Assembly (NCBI GenBank): GCA_030752795.1 | Contig: JASMDM010000029.1 | Coordinates: 1 to 49,159 of the forward strand | Direction: 5' to 3' | DNA: 49,159 nt | From: SAR202 cluster bacterium | Lineage (GTDB): Bacteria > Chloroflexota > Dehalococcoidia > Lucifugimonadales > UBA1123 | Shown here: positions 43,109-49,159 of the stretch, in pieces | How the letters are laid out: each line of letters opens with the position of its first letter | Numbering within the stretch: the stretch's first letter is position 1 | Translations under genes and position numbers: made by a program | Notes under the pieces: model-generated | Told to the model about the DNA's origin: nothing | Databases searched by the model: none | What the model saw: the letters and a program-made list of their open reading frames with translations, nothing else

Positions 43109-44164
43109 CTACAGAGCCCGCTCAACCCTGCGCCGCAGTCGGCGGAACCACGTTCGCATGAACTGGTCTGATCGAACGCCGACGAACGACAGGCCGACCA
43201 TCCGGTTGATCGAGCCACGGGACACGCGGGCGGGTTTCGATGGGTTCAACCACTCGGGGTTCGACGCTACGGCCTGCAAAGTTTTGAGTCCGATCAGTAC
43301 CGGCCACGCGGCCGCCAATCGCAACCTGACGCAGCTCCGCGGAATCGCGAGCACGTAGTCGACGGCGGTGGCATAGTGTTCGAGTGCGATTCGGATTCCG
43401 TCGACAAGGACTGGACGAATCGCGTCGGCAGATTGCGGATTGAACAAGTCGGGTGGGTTTACGCCTGCGCGGGCCATCGCGTCGGCTGACAAGTAGCACC
43501 TGCCGATGCGCAGGTCCGACGGTATGTCGCGCAGGACGTTGGTGAACTGGAGTGCCTTTCCGAAACGCACTCCGATCTCCGACATCCGTTCGCCGTCCCA
43601 GTGATCGAGTTTAGGCTCATTTAGCATCGTGATTGCCGTCCAAAACTCGCCGACGCACCCAGCGGCCAGATACGTGTACTGGTCGAGCGCTTCCCAATCC
43701 CCCAAAGCCCTGATTTGGCCCGACGTTTCCGCCGGGAAGTACTCCAGATCGAATTCCATGCCTCGACTGAGAACCGTCACGATCGCCCGCACCCACTCGG
43801 CTTCTTTCGAGCTCAGTGCATCAACTAATTCCAGCGCCTCGGGCAGGTACTCAAACATCCGGCGTTCCGCATCCCCGAGATCGCGAGCGGAAAGTACTTC
43901 CGTCACTGATGGTGCGGGCGCGACGTCGCCGTCTACGTCGATGAGGCGGCGAAGGGTCAGCACGTGCTCGAGCCGATCTTCAGGAGCGAGAGTTTTGGTG
44001 TCGGCGACGGTGTCGACGGTTCGGGCGAGGGCGTAAGCCAGACCGACTGGAATGCGAATGTTTTTCGGCAGGACGCGGAGCGACAAATAGAACGTTCGCG
44101 ATACGCCTTCGAGCACGTCGAAAAGGCGTTGTTCGCGCTCGGGTTCAGAGATTGAGTTTGGCAT
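43109..44164 (-). CDS. Squalene/phytoene synthase family protein
   Basis: A 351-residue trans-isoprenyl diphosphate synthase (head-to-head type). SRTFYLSLRVLPKNIRIPV is followed by the first Asp motif, D51-T-V-A-D55 in ARTVDTVADT, and the second, D213-I-P-S-D217 in NVLRDIPSDLRIG; QFTNVLRDI lies in a typical helix. It joins two prenyl diphosphates, giving squalene (hopanoid or sterol precursor) or phytoene (carotenoid). The VSRTFYLSLRVLP opening is the form I associate with squalene synthases; I cannot tell further. No hopanoid or carotenoid partner lies nearby. The gene is monocistronic with a GGGAAG ribosome site, upstream of the enolases on the same strand. Confidence 0.87.
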   Translation of the reverse strand: MPNSISEPEREQRLFDVLEGVSRTFYLSLRVLPKNIRIPVGLAYALARTVDTVADTKTLAPEDRLEHVLTLRRLIDVDGDVAPAPSVTEVLSARDLGDAERRMFEYLPEALELVDALSSKEAEWVRAIVTVLSRGMEFDLEYFPAETSGQIRALGDWEALDQYTYLAAGCVGEFWTAITMLNEPKLDHWDGERMSEIGVRFGKALQFTNVLRDIPSDLRIGRCYLSADAMARAGVNPPDLFNPQSADAIRPVLVDGIRIALEHYATAVDYVLAIPRSCVRLRLAAAWPVLIGLKTLQAVASNPEWLNPSKPARVSRGSINRMVGLSFVGVRSDQFMRTWFRRLRRRVERAL

Positions 44165-44598
44165 TTCAACTTCCCGCCGATGCTTGCTGGGTCGAGTTTA
44201 ACAATGAGTCTCAGGGCGGTCAATCACGGCCCACACGAGCGATGCGTATGCACGAGGGCGTCAATGATTGACCCAATTCGGGGCTGTGATCGGGACATGC
44301 CGGTAGACATTTCGTGACGGCGAGTTTGGGCAGTGCTGGCCGTGTGGGCGGTTGCGTGGCGTGGGAGGCGGCGGTGGAGGTGGACGGTGACGTGCGGCGA
44401 TCAGAGACGATGGCAGTGGCCATGGTTGCGGGGTATTCCACGCCATCGATATGGTTCACCATCCGCATAACCCCGTGTCCCCGGTGGCGAGGCGTTGCAT
44501 TTCGCACGATCGCCTCGTTTTGCTATCGCTGCACTTCAAGTCGCACAACGCGACGAGTTTTGGGGCGCATGTGGTTCGACAGGTCCCGACAACGCCGG

Positions 44599-44681
44599 GA
44601 TCCCGATGCGTCGGGACTCACCACGAACGGTTTGTAAGAGCAGTGTCGAGGAGCTCGGCGCGCCGGGACTCACCACGAACG
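44599..44681. repeat. REP-like motif, two copies
   Basis: CGGGACTCACCACGAACG occurs at 44612-44629 and again at 44664-44681. The first is preceded by a hairpin TCCCGA-TGCG-TCGGGA (about 44600-44615). These resemble widespread REP-type motifs (GGCTCACC.CGAACGG) and share sequence with the REP-like part of family A. No gene was recognised between 44165 and 44699. Confidence 0.6.
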
Positions 44682-44699
44682 AAGGGGACGGCGGCGCGT

Positions 44700-44894
44700 A
44701 CAAAACTCGATGCGTCCGACCTCAATTCAAAGCCAATAATCGGACTGCTCGGGTCGACGGGTCAGTTGTTTTCAATCTGCGGCGGTTGCCGAGCGCATGC
44801 ATACGGCGCAACCGGCGACTACCTCGAACACGAGCCGTACTGCGTCTTTCAGCCTGACGAGGCGGCGTGCAAGCACGAAGCCGCGGGCGACTAA
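44700..44894 (+). pseudogene. C-terminal remnant of a radical SAM/SPASM protein
   Basis: The last 64 codons of an open frame end [21 protein letters not shown] plus YCVFQP. This CGGC-R-A-x-A-Y-x-x-TGD pattern is the C-terminal auxiliary cluster region of SPASM-type radical SAM proteins (as in heme d1/AhbD-like enzymes). The part upstream in the frame has no radical SAM sequence, and no CxxxCxxC motif is present, so only the tail survives. It overlaps the end of the convergent dehydratase by four bases. Confidence 0.5.
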
Positions 44895-46924
44895 CTCCTC
44901 CGTTTAGTGGCAAGGACACGCTTGCCTGCATCGAGCGTCTCGATGATCGAGTCGACGTCGAAGACGCAACCGCCCCAGGTGCCGCCGGATGCGTTTTGCA
45001 GCGCAGCCCAAAGACGCGAGTCGTCCGGGAGCTCGGCGTGCGGCGCGAGGTCGTCGGGAGTCGGACGGTTGGCGAGCTCGGCGTCGCCCCATGATGGACC
45101 ATGGTTTTCGCCATTGGCGCCGACCAAATTGATCGTGCCTTCGAGGTTGATCTGATCGACAGCGATTTCGACCTCGTCGCCCTCGCGGACTTTACCTATC
45201 GGGCCGCCGGCCAGCGCCTCGGGGCCGACGTGGCCGATGCAGGCGCCCGTCGACACGCCGGAGAAGCGCGCGTCGGTGATCAGCGCGACTTGCTTGCCGT
45301 AGGAGAGGTGCTTCAGCGCCGCGGTGATCTGGTAGACCTCCTCCATGCCGGTGCCCATGGGTCCGCCGCAGGTCATCACGAGGATGTCGCCCGCCTGAAT
45401 CTTGACCGCGTCGTCCTGGCTCTTGATCGCCCGCACGGCGTCTCGCTCCGAACGGAACACCCTCGCGCGGCCACGCTTGCGATACACGCCGTCGTCGTCA
45501 ACGACCGTCGGGTCGATGGCGGTGCTCTTGATGACCGACCCCTCGGGCGCAAGGTTGCCGGCGGGGAACGTCACGGTGCTGGTCAGGCCCTTCGCCTTCG
45601 CGCGGTCGGGACTCATTACAACGTTGTCGGGGTCGACGCCGTTGACTTCGGTCAGGTAGCGCCGAACGTCGCGGCGGCGCTCGGACGACTCCCACCAGTC
45701 GAGGTTCTCGCCGAGCGTCTGTCCCGTGACTGTCGCGACGGACGTGTCCAGCAGCCCCATCCAGCGCAGATGCAGCATCACCTCGGGGACGCCACCGGCG
45801 GCGTACAGCTCAGCGGTCGGGTGTCCGACCGGTCCGTTGGGCAGCACGTCGACTATGCGCGGCGTCTCACGGTTAACCTCGTGCCAATCGTCGACGGACA
45901 TGCGCCGGCGCCCGGCCGCATGGGCGATGGCTGGCATGTGCAGGAGCAGGTTCGTCGAACCGCCACACGCCGCGTGGACGATCATCGCGTTTCGGAACGC
46001 CGCGTCGGTCAGGACTTCGTGCGAGGTGAGGGCGTTCTTCTCGGCCATGACCAGTGCGCGCGCGGACCTCCGAGCGATGTCGATCCACGCCGGAGTGCCC
46101 GACGGTGAAAGGGCGGAGTGCGTGATCGCCAGACCCAGCGCCTCGGCGACCACTTGCGACGTGCCCGCGGTTCCGAGGAACTGGCACCCGCCGCCCGGAG
46201 ACGCGCAGACGCTGCACCCGACCTCTTGAGCGTACTCGAGCGTCACCTCACCTTGGGCGAAGCGTGCGCCGATCGACTGGATCATCCCCGTGTCCTCGCC
46301 GTGCTCGGGAGCGAGCGTCGACCCGCCAGGCACGACGACCACGGGCTGCGAGCGCAGACCAGCGAGCGCCATCATCATTGCAGGCAAACCTTTGTCGCAC
46401 GACGCGATGCCCATGACGCCCCTGGCCGTCGGCAGCGACCGCGCCTGACGCCGGAACACCTGCGCGGCGTCGTTCCTGTACGGCAGCGAGTCGAGCATGC
46501 CCGGCGTGCCCATGGAGCGGCCGTCGCACGGGTCTGAGCAGTACAGCGCGAACGGGATCGCCTTGAGCTCGGCGAGCTCGTTGGCCGCGGCCTCGACCAT
46601 CCCGGCGAGCTCGAAGTGCCCGGTGTGCAGTCCAAGCGCGACCGGTCTGCCGTCCGCGTCGCGCATGCCGCCGACCGTCGACAGGATGAGCATCTGCTTC
46701 CGCGTCAACTCCGCCGGGACCCAACCCATCCCGGCGTTCTGGCTCATACCGAAATGGTTGCCGCTGGGGTCGTCAACCAGAAACTCCGCCGTGAACGGCA
46801 CCGTCCCAGCGGGACCTGGAGCGTGCGTCCGAAACTCCCACGTCTGATCGGAGGCCTCGACGCCTAGCACATCCGCTGGCGCGACATCGAGGGTGTCGTG
46901 TTCGGTATTGAATCGAGCGGTCAT
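44891..46924 (-). CDS. YjhG/YagF-type dehydratase (D-xylonate dehydratase family, IlvD/Edd)
   Basis: A 677-residue iron-sulfur dehydratase. Its length and sequence match the YjhG/YagF group (E. coli YjhG is about 655) more than the 560-600-residue IlvD. Shared blocks include [63 protein letters not shown] and [17 protein letters not shown]. The three cysteines in CDGR, SCDKG and GGGC would hold the [Fe-S] cluster. YjhG dehydrates xylonate or similar aldonates. The ATG start has GGAGG five bases upstream. The neighbouring enolases and sugar-dehydrogenase gene support a role in sugar-acid breakdown. Confidence 0.9.
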   Translation of the reverse strand: MTARFNTEHDTLDVAPADVLGVEASDQTWEFRTHAPGPAGTVPFTAEFLVDDPSGNHFGMSQNAGMGWVPAELTRKQMLILSTVGGMRDADGRPVALGLHTGHFELAGMVEAAANELAELKAIPFALYCSDPCDGRSMGTPGMLDSLPYRNDAAQVFRRQARSLPTARGVMGIASCDKGLPAMMMALAGLRSQPVVVVPGGSTLAPEHGEDTGMIQSIGARFAQGEVTLEYAQEVGCSVCASPGGGCQFLGTAGTSQVVAEALGLAITHSALSPSGTPAWIDIARRSARALVMAEKNALTSHEVLTDAAFRNAMIVHAACGGSTNLLLHMPAIAHAAGRRRMSVDDWHEVNRETPRIVDVLPNGPVGHPTAELYAAGGVPEVMLHLRWMGLLDTSVATVTGQTLGENLDWWESSERRRDVRRYLTEVNGVDPDNVVMSPDRAKAKGLTSTVTFPAGNLAPEGSVIKSTAIDPTVVDDDGVYRKRGRARVFRSERDAVRAIKSQDDAVKIQAGDILVMTCGGPMGTGMEEVYQITAALKHLSYGKQVALITDARFSGVSTGACIGHVGPEALAGGPIGKVREGDEVEIAVDQINLEGTINLVGANGENHGPSWGDAELANRPTPDDLAPHAELPDDSRLWAALQNASGGTWGGCVFDVDSIIETLDAGKRVLATKRRS

Positions 46925-47026
46925 AGCAGCCTCCGTAATCGATGACGATTGGTGTCAGCGGAGTGTACGTCGGCCTCGCGGGCAGGTCAAACGGATGCGG
47001 GCGCTTCGACCCGGCAAACACAACAA

Positions 47027-47046
47027 GCCCGAGCCGAAGCCCGGGC
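47027..47046 (-). terminator. Rho-independent terminator of the small Mo-domain gene
   Basis: On the minus strand GCCCGGGC-TTCG-GCTCGGGC forms an eight-base-pair stem (one G-T pair) with a TTCG tetraloop, followed by TTGTTGTGTT. It lies about 45 bases past the stop of the minus-strand Mo-domain gene. Confidence 0.75.
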
Positions 47047-47091
47047 CTGCTGAATTAGTTCCGTGGTTGTCAGCGGTCTACGCGGACCGGA

Positions 47092-47568
47092 TCACGCTTC
47101 CGGCGAATCCTTCGTGACTTCGATCAGCTCCGGCATCTTGACGAAGTCGGGGCCCATCTTGCCCGCCACGACCAGCCGGACCGGGCCGCCGTGCTCCTCG
47201 GGCAATGGTTGGCCGTTGAGCTGAAGCGCGAGAATCGTGCCCGGCGCCATTGCTTCTTCCAGAGTCGAGGTGCGCTTAAGAGCGAGGCATGACGCGCTCA
47301 CGAATCCGGCTTCGGCGGAAACTCCGGCGCGCGTAAGCACATCCGAAAGCGGTACGCCCGCCCATCGTTGCTCGGGAGCGATCCAGCCGTCGAAGCACTG
47401 GACGTCTTGCACGCTCTCGGTCTGCGGCATCGCGGCCAGCTCATCGAGGCCGATCGTCAACGGCGTCTCGACCAATCCGTCGATCCGCACTCCAACCCAA
47501 CCCTCGGGTCGATCCGCCGGGCAAACCGGAAGCTCAGACCTTACATCAACTTTCTCAGACGCCATCAT
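47092..47568 (-). CDS. Small molybdopterin-binding-domain oxidoreductase
   Basis: A 158-residue protein consisting only of the sulfite-oxidase-type molybdopterin-binding domain. VRIDGLVETPLTIGLDELAAMP leads to the molybdenum-ligand cysteine in VQDVQCFDGW, followed by WAGVPLSDVLTRAG and EEHGGPVRLVVAG. Full SUOX enzymes add a C-terminal dimerisation domain that this lacks; short single-domain forms are common and usually uncharacterised. Unlike the long SUOX-like gene at 13.7-15 kb, it has an intact frame and a GGAGG before ATG 47568. It lies upstream of the dehydratase on the same strand with a terminator between, so it is its own transcript. Confidence 0.82.
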   Translation of the reverse strand: MMASEKVDVRSELPVCPADRPEGWVGVRIDGLVETPLTIGLDELAAMPQTESVQDVQCFDGWIAPEQRWAGVPLSDVLTRAGVSAEAGFVSASCLALKRTSTLEEAMAPGTILALQLNGQPLPEEHGGPVRLVVAGKMGPDFVKMPELIEVTKDSPEA

Positions 47569-47747
47569 CGTACCTCCATCGCGTATACGCGGCCTCGTTG
47601 GACCGCGCCGTCAGGGTACAGTGTGGGGTTGGTGATTTCAAGCGGTGCGACTCTCTCGCAGGACGGGCGATTCCAGGAGCGACCGACTGACCGTGCCGCG
47701 CCTTTCTGACGACAGTGGCATGTTGATGGCTGCACAGGGTCGGCCTG

Positions 47748-48081
47748 ATGGTCATCAACTAAATGTGTTGTGGCCAACGCCCCTCGCGACGTAGGGCATC
47801 CGTCCAGAGTGAGTCACGCACCCATCCGTTCGCCCTGATCTTTCCGCGCCCGGAAGGACAAAGGGCCGCCCACACGCAAGAGTCGCTTGAGCCGTTACGG
47901 TCACGGACCCAATACGATGTTCTCAACATTTCTTGCCATGCCGGTTGGTCCAGAGAAAAAGAAGTGTTTGGTATTGCTCAGGCAAAATGGCGTGTTCAGC
48001 GACCAGATTCAGATCGTTCCGCGCTCGGAAGGATCTGAATGACACAATTTATTCGGCGCCACATATTTGCTTTATCGCCAT
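47748..48081 (+). repeat. Dispersed repeat family A, copy 4 (longest)
   Basis: Opens ATGGTCATCAACTAAATGTG, contains the region shared inverted with 2201-2454, and closes GCGACCAGATTC...GAATGACACAATTTATTCGG and CGCCACATATTTGCTTTATC. Its ends match copies 2 and 3, so it appears to be the full-length form with an extra interior. Open frames across it (for example 47763-48038) follow the repeat and are not genes. Confidence 0.8.
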
Positions 48082-48171
48082 CACGATCTCGTCGTATGCC
48101 TGCCGATCGATCGGCGGAGTTGGTCGGCGACCCCGTGCGATCCGAGTCACCGCCGTACCCCGCCGCGACCG

Positions 48172-48180
48172 TGCTACACT
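48172..48180 (+). promoter_or_regulatory. Extended -10 promoter of the truncated sulfatase
   Basis: TGCTACACT reads as TG-N-TACACT. Transcription would begin near 48187, giving a 27-base leader that includes the AGGGGAG ribosome site at 48203-48209. Confidence 0.4.
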
Positions 48181-48213
48181 GCCCGCGAATTCAATCAACG
48201 TCAGGGGAGCTCG

Positions 48214-48879
48214 ATGCCGCCAAACATAGTCTTTACCTTCGCCGACGACTGGGGACGTTACGCCAGCGCCTACCGCCCCTTCGAAGGCGAGAATTTGATC
48301 AACCGCCTGATCGACACACCCAACTTCGACCGGATGGCAGGGGAAGGGGCGCTCTTTAAGAACGCCTTCGTACCCGCTCCGACCTGCACGCCCTGCCGGA
48401 GTTCCATCCTGTCGGGCCAGTATTTCTGGCAGACCGGCCTCGGCGCGATCTTGCAGGGCGCGGTGTGGGACGAGACCATCCCCACTTACCCTCTGATCCT
48501 TGAGGAGGCGGGCTACCACATCGGGTACACCTACAAAGTCTGGTCGCCTGGACGCACCGTGAACGCCCCTTATGGCGCTGAGCGAACCCGATACGAGACG
48601 GCGGGGAACCAGTTCAACAGCTTCTCTCACGTCGTCACGGATGGGGCGTCTGACTTGGGCATCGACGGAGCGAAGCAGATGCTCCTGGACGAGACCGGGC
48701 AGAATTTCGACTCGTTCCTGGATGCCAGACCCGACGACAAACCGTTCTGCTACTGGTGGGGCCCGACCAACACCCACCGAACTTGGGAGCAGGGCTCCGG
48801 CAAAGCACTCTGGGGACTCGATCCCGACGACTTAGAGGGGCGGTTGCCCAAGTTCTTGCCCGACGTGCACGAAGTGTGA
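48214..48879 (+). pseudogene. Sulfatase truncated at an IS21-family element
   Basis: N-terminal 221 residues of a type I sulfatase. [19 protein letters not shown] holds the first metal site, and [15 protein letters not shown] carries the CxPxR formylglycine signature (Cys-Thr-Pro-Cys-Arg), which needs conversion to be active. The match to sulfatases ends at FLPDVHEV, followed at once by TGA and by sequence leading into an IstA gene. The C-terminal half with the second metal site is absent, so activity is lost. The TGTGAAGGGC at 48875-48884 may be the left end of the IS, as IS21 ends begin TG, but I cannot fix it. The ATG start has AGGGGAG at 48203-48209. Confidence 0.83.
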
Positions 48880-49159
48880 AGGGCGGAGAGATAATGTACC
48901 ACCAGGGCGGCTCAAGAGCTGAGATGCGGCGCTTGAAAACCGTACCGCCCGTCGCCTTCAATCAGGAACGACACAACCTGAATGAAGGTGGATTGGATGT
49001 ACAAGGTGGGTATATACCTCCGTGTTCGCAAGGCTTGCTCCGTCGATGGGATGAGCGTACGAGAGGCCGCGCGGATGTTCGGACTGCACCGGGACACCGT
49101 TCGCAAGATGCTGGAGTACTCCGTGCCTCCGGGGTATCGACGACAACGACCGCCGCGTA
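48875..49159 (+). mobile_element. IS21-family insertion sequence, left part (continues past the window)
   Basis: The istA start is preceded by about 100 bases of non-coding sequence with an inverted GGGCGG/CCGCCC pair (48914-48919 with 48947-48953), in keeping with the subterminal repeats of IS21-family ends. The left border is probably within 48875-48900, at the point where the sulfatase homology stops. The rest of istA, istB and the right end lie outside the window. Confidence 0.75.
48997..49159 (+). CDS. istA: IS21-family transposase IstA, N-terminal fragment (cut by window end)
   Basis: Fifty-four codons of a frame running off the window. It reads MYKVGIYLRVRKACSVDG, then MSVREAARMFGLHRDT, then VRKMLEYSVPPGYRR, the helix-turn-helix that opens IstA proteins. 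This domain binds the IS ends; the DDE catalytic core would follow beyond the window. ATG 48997 has GGTGG upstream; ATG 48982 in the same frame is an alternative that adds five residues. Its partner IstB is expected just downstream. Confidence 0.9.
   Translation, partial: MYKVGIYLRVRKACSVDGMSVREAARMFGLHRDTVRKMLEYSVPPGYRRQRPPR

Noticed and set aside
47763..48038. Plus-strand open frame of 91 codons
   Set aside because: It follows the body of repeat family A copy 4, and equivalent frames are disrupted in the other copies.
1..49159. tRNA, rRNA and CRISPR arrays
   Set aside because: No cloverleaf-like sequence with a usable T-loop and acceptor, no rRNA sequence, and no array of regularly spaced short repeats was recognised on reading. 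A covariance-model search would be needed to be certain.

Overview
The window reads as one chromosomal segment of a free-living, GC-rich bacterium. The gene set fits a heterotrophic Chloroflexota of the Dehalococcoidia/SAR202 type: several family III (CaiB/BaiF) CoA-transferases, mandelate-racemase-type enolases, sulfatases, a sulfite-oxidase-family enzyme, an amidohydrolase, NIPSNAP and CynX-type MFS proteins, and frequent TTG/GTG starts. This placement is inferred from gene content and protein flavour; there is no rRNA gene here to settle it.

Layout. 0.3-2.1 kb: a DUF1802 protein and an aldo/keto reductase. 2.7-10 kb: an EVE-domain protein, a small phosphoesterase abutting a formyl-CoA:oxalate-type CoA-transferase, and, divergent from it, a second CoA-transferase, a ThDP-dependent lyase/decarboxylase and a MaoC-like protein (a CoA-thioester module). 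10.5-15 kb: a small unknown protein, an 810-residue double CoA-transferase, and a broken sulfite-oxidase-like gene. 15.1-18.8 kb: housekeeping (rsmI, metG, polyprenyl diphosphate synthase). 19.3-26.8 kb: universal stress protein, MFS transporter, amidohydrolase, NIPSNAP protein, nhaA and a CaCA cation exchanger, all on the minus strand. 27-30.7 kb: a cysteinyl-tRNA synthetase fused to a family 2 glycosyltransferase domain, then pyruvate kinase. 30.9-35.5 kb: MFS transporter, zinc-ribbon coiled-coil protein, a serine-recombinase-like protein without its nucleophile, and pyrD. 36-47.6 kb: sugar and sugar-acid genes (ribokinase, Cof-type phosphatase, broken uronate-dehydrogenase-like gene, broken sulfatase, two enolase-superfamily dehydratases, YjhG/YagF-type dehydratase), a squalene/phytoene synthase and a small molybdopterin-domain protein. 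48.2-49.2 kb: a second sulfatase cut short at the start of an IS21-family element that runs off the window.

Two themes stand out. First, gene decay is concentrated in the accessory genes. The sulfite-oxidase-like gene, the uronate-dehydrogenase-like gene and one sulfatase each carry a one-base frameshift plus one or two in-frame stop codons, and the other sulfatase is truncated beside an IS. Thus both sulfatases and the full-length sulfite-oxidase-like gene are broken while the housekeeping genes are intact. Second, there are unusual architectures: the CysRS-glycosyltransferase fusion, the double CoA-transferase with Glu in place of Asp in its first active site, and a recombinase lacking its catalytic serine inside a housekeeping run.

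Intergenic DNA is occupied by at least two dispersed repeat families, one with four copies and one with two, plus REP-like palindromes. Several promoters appear to be of the extended -10 type (TG-N-TANNAT). No tRNA, rRNA or CRISPR array was recognised.
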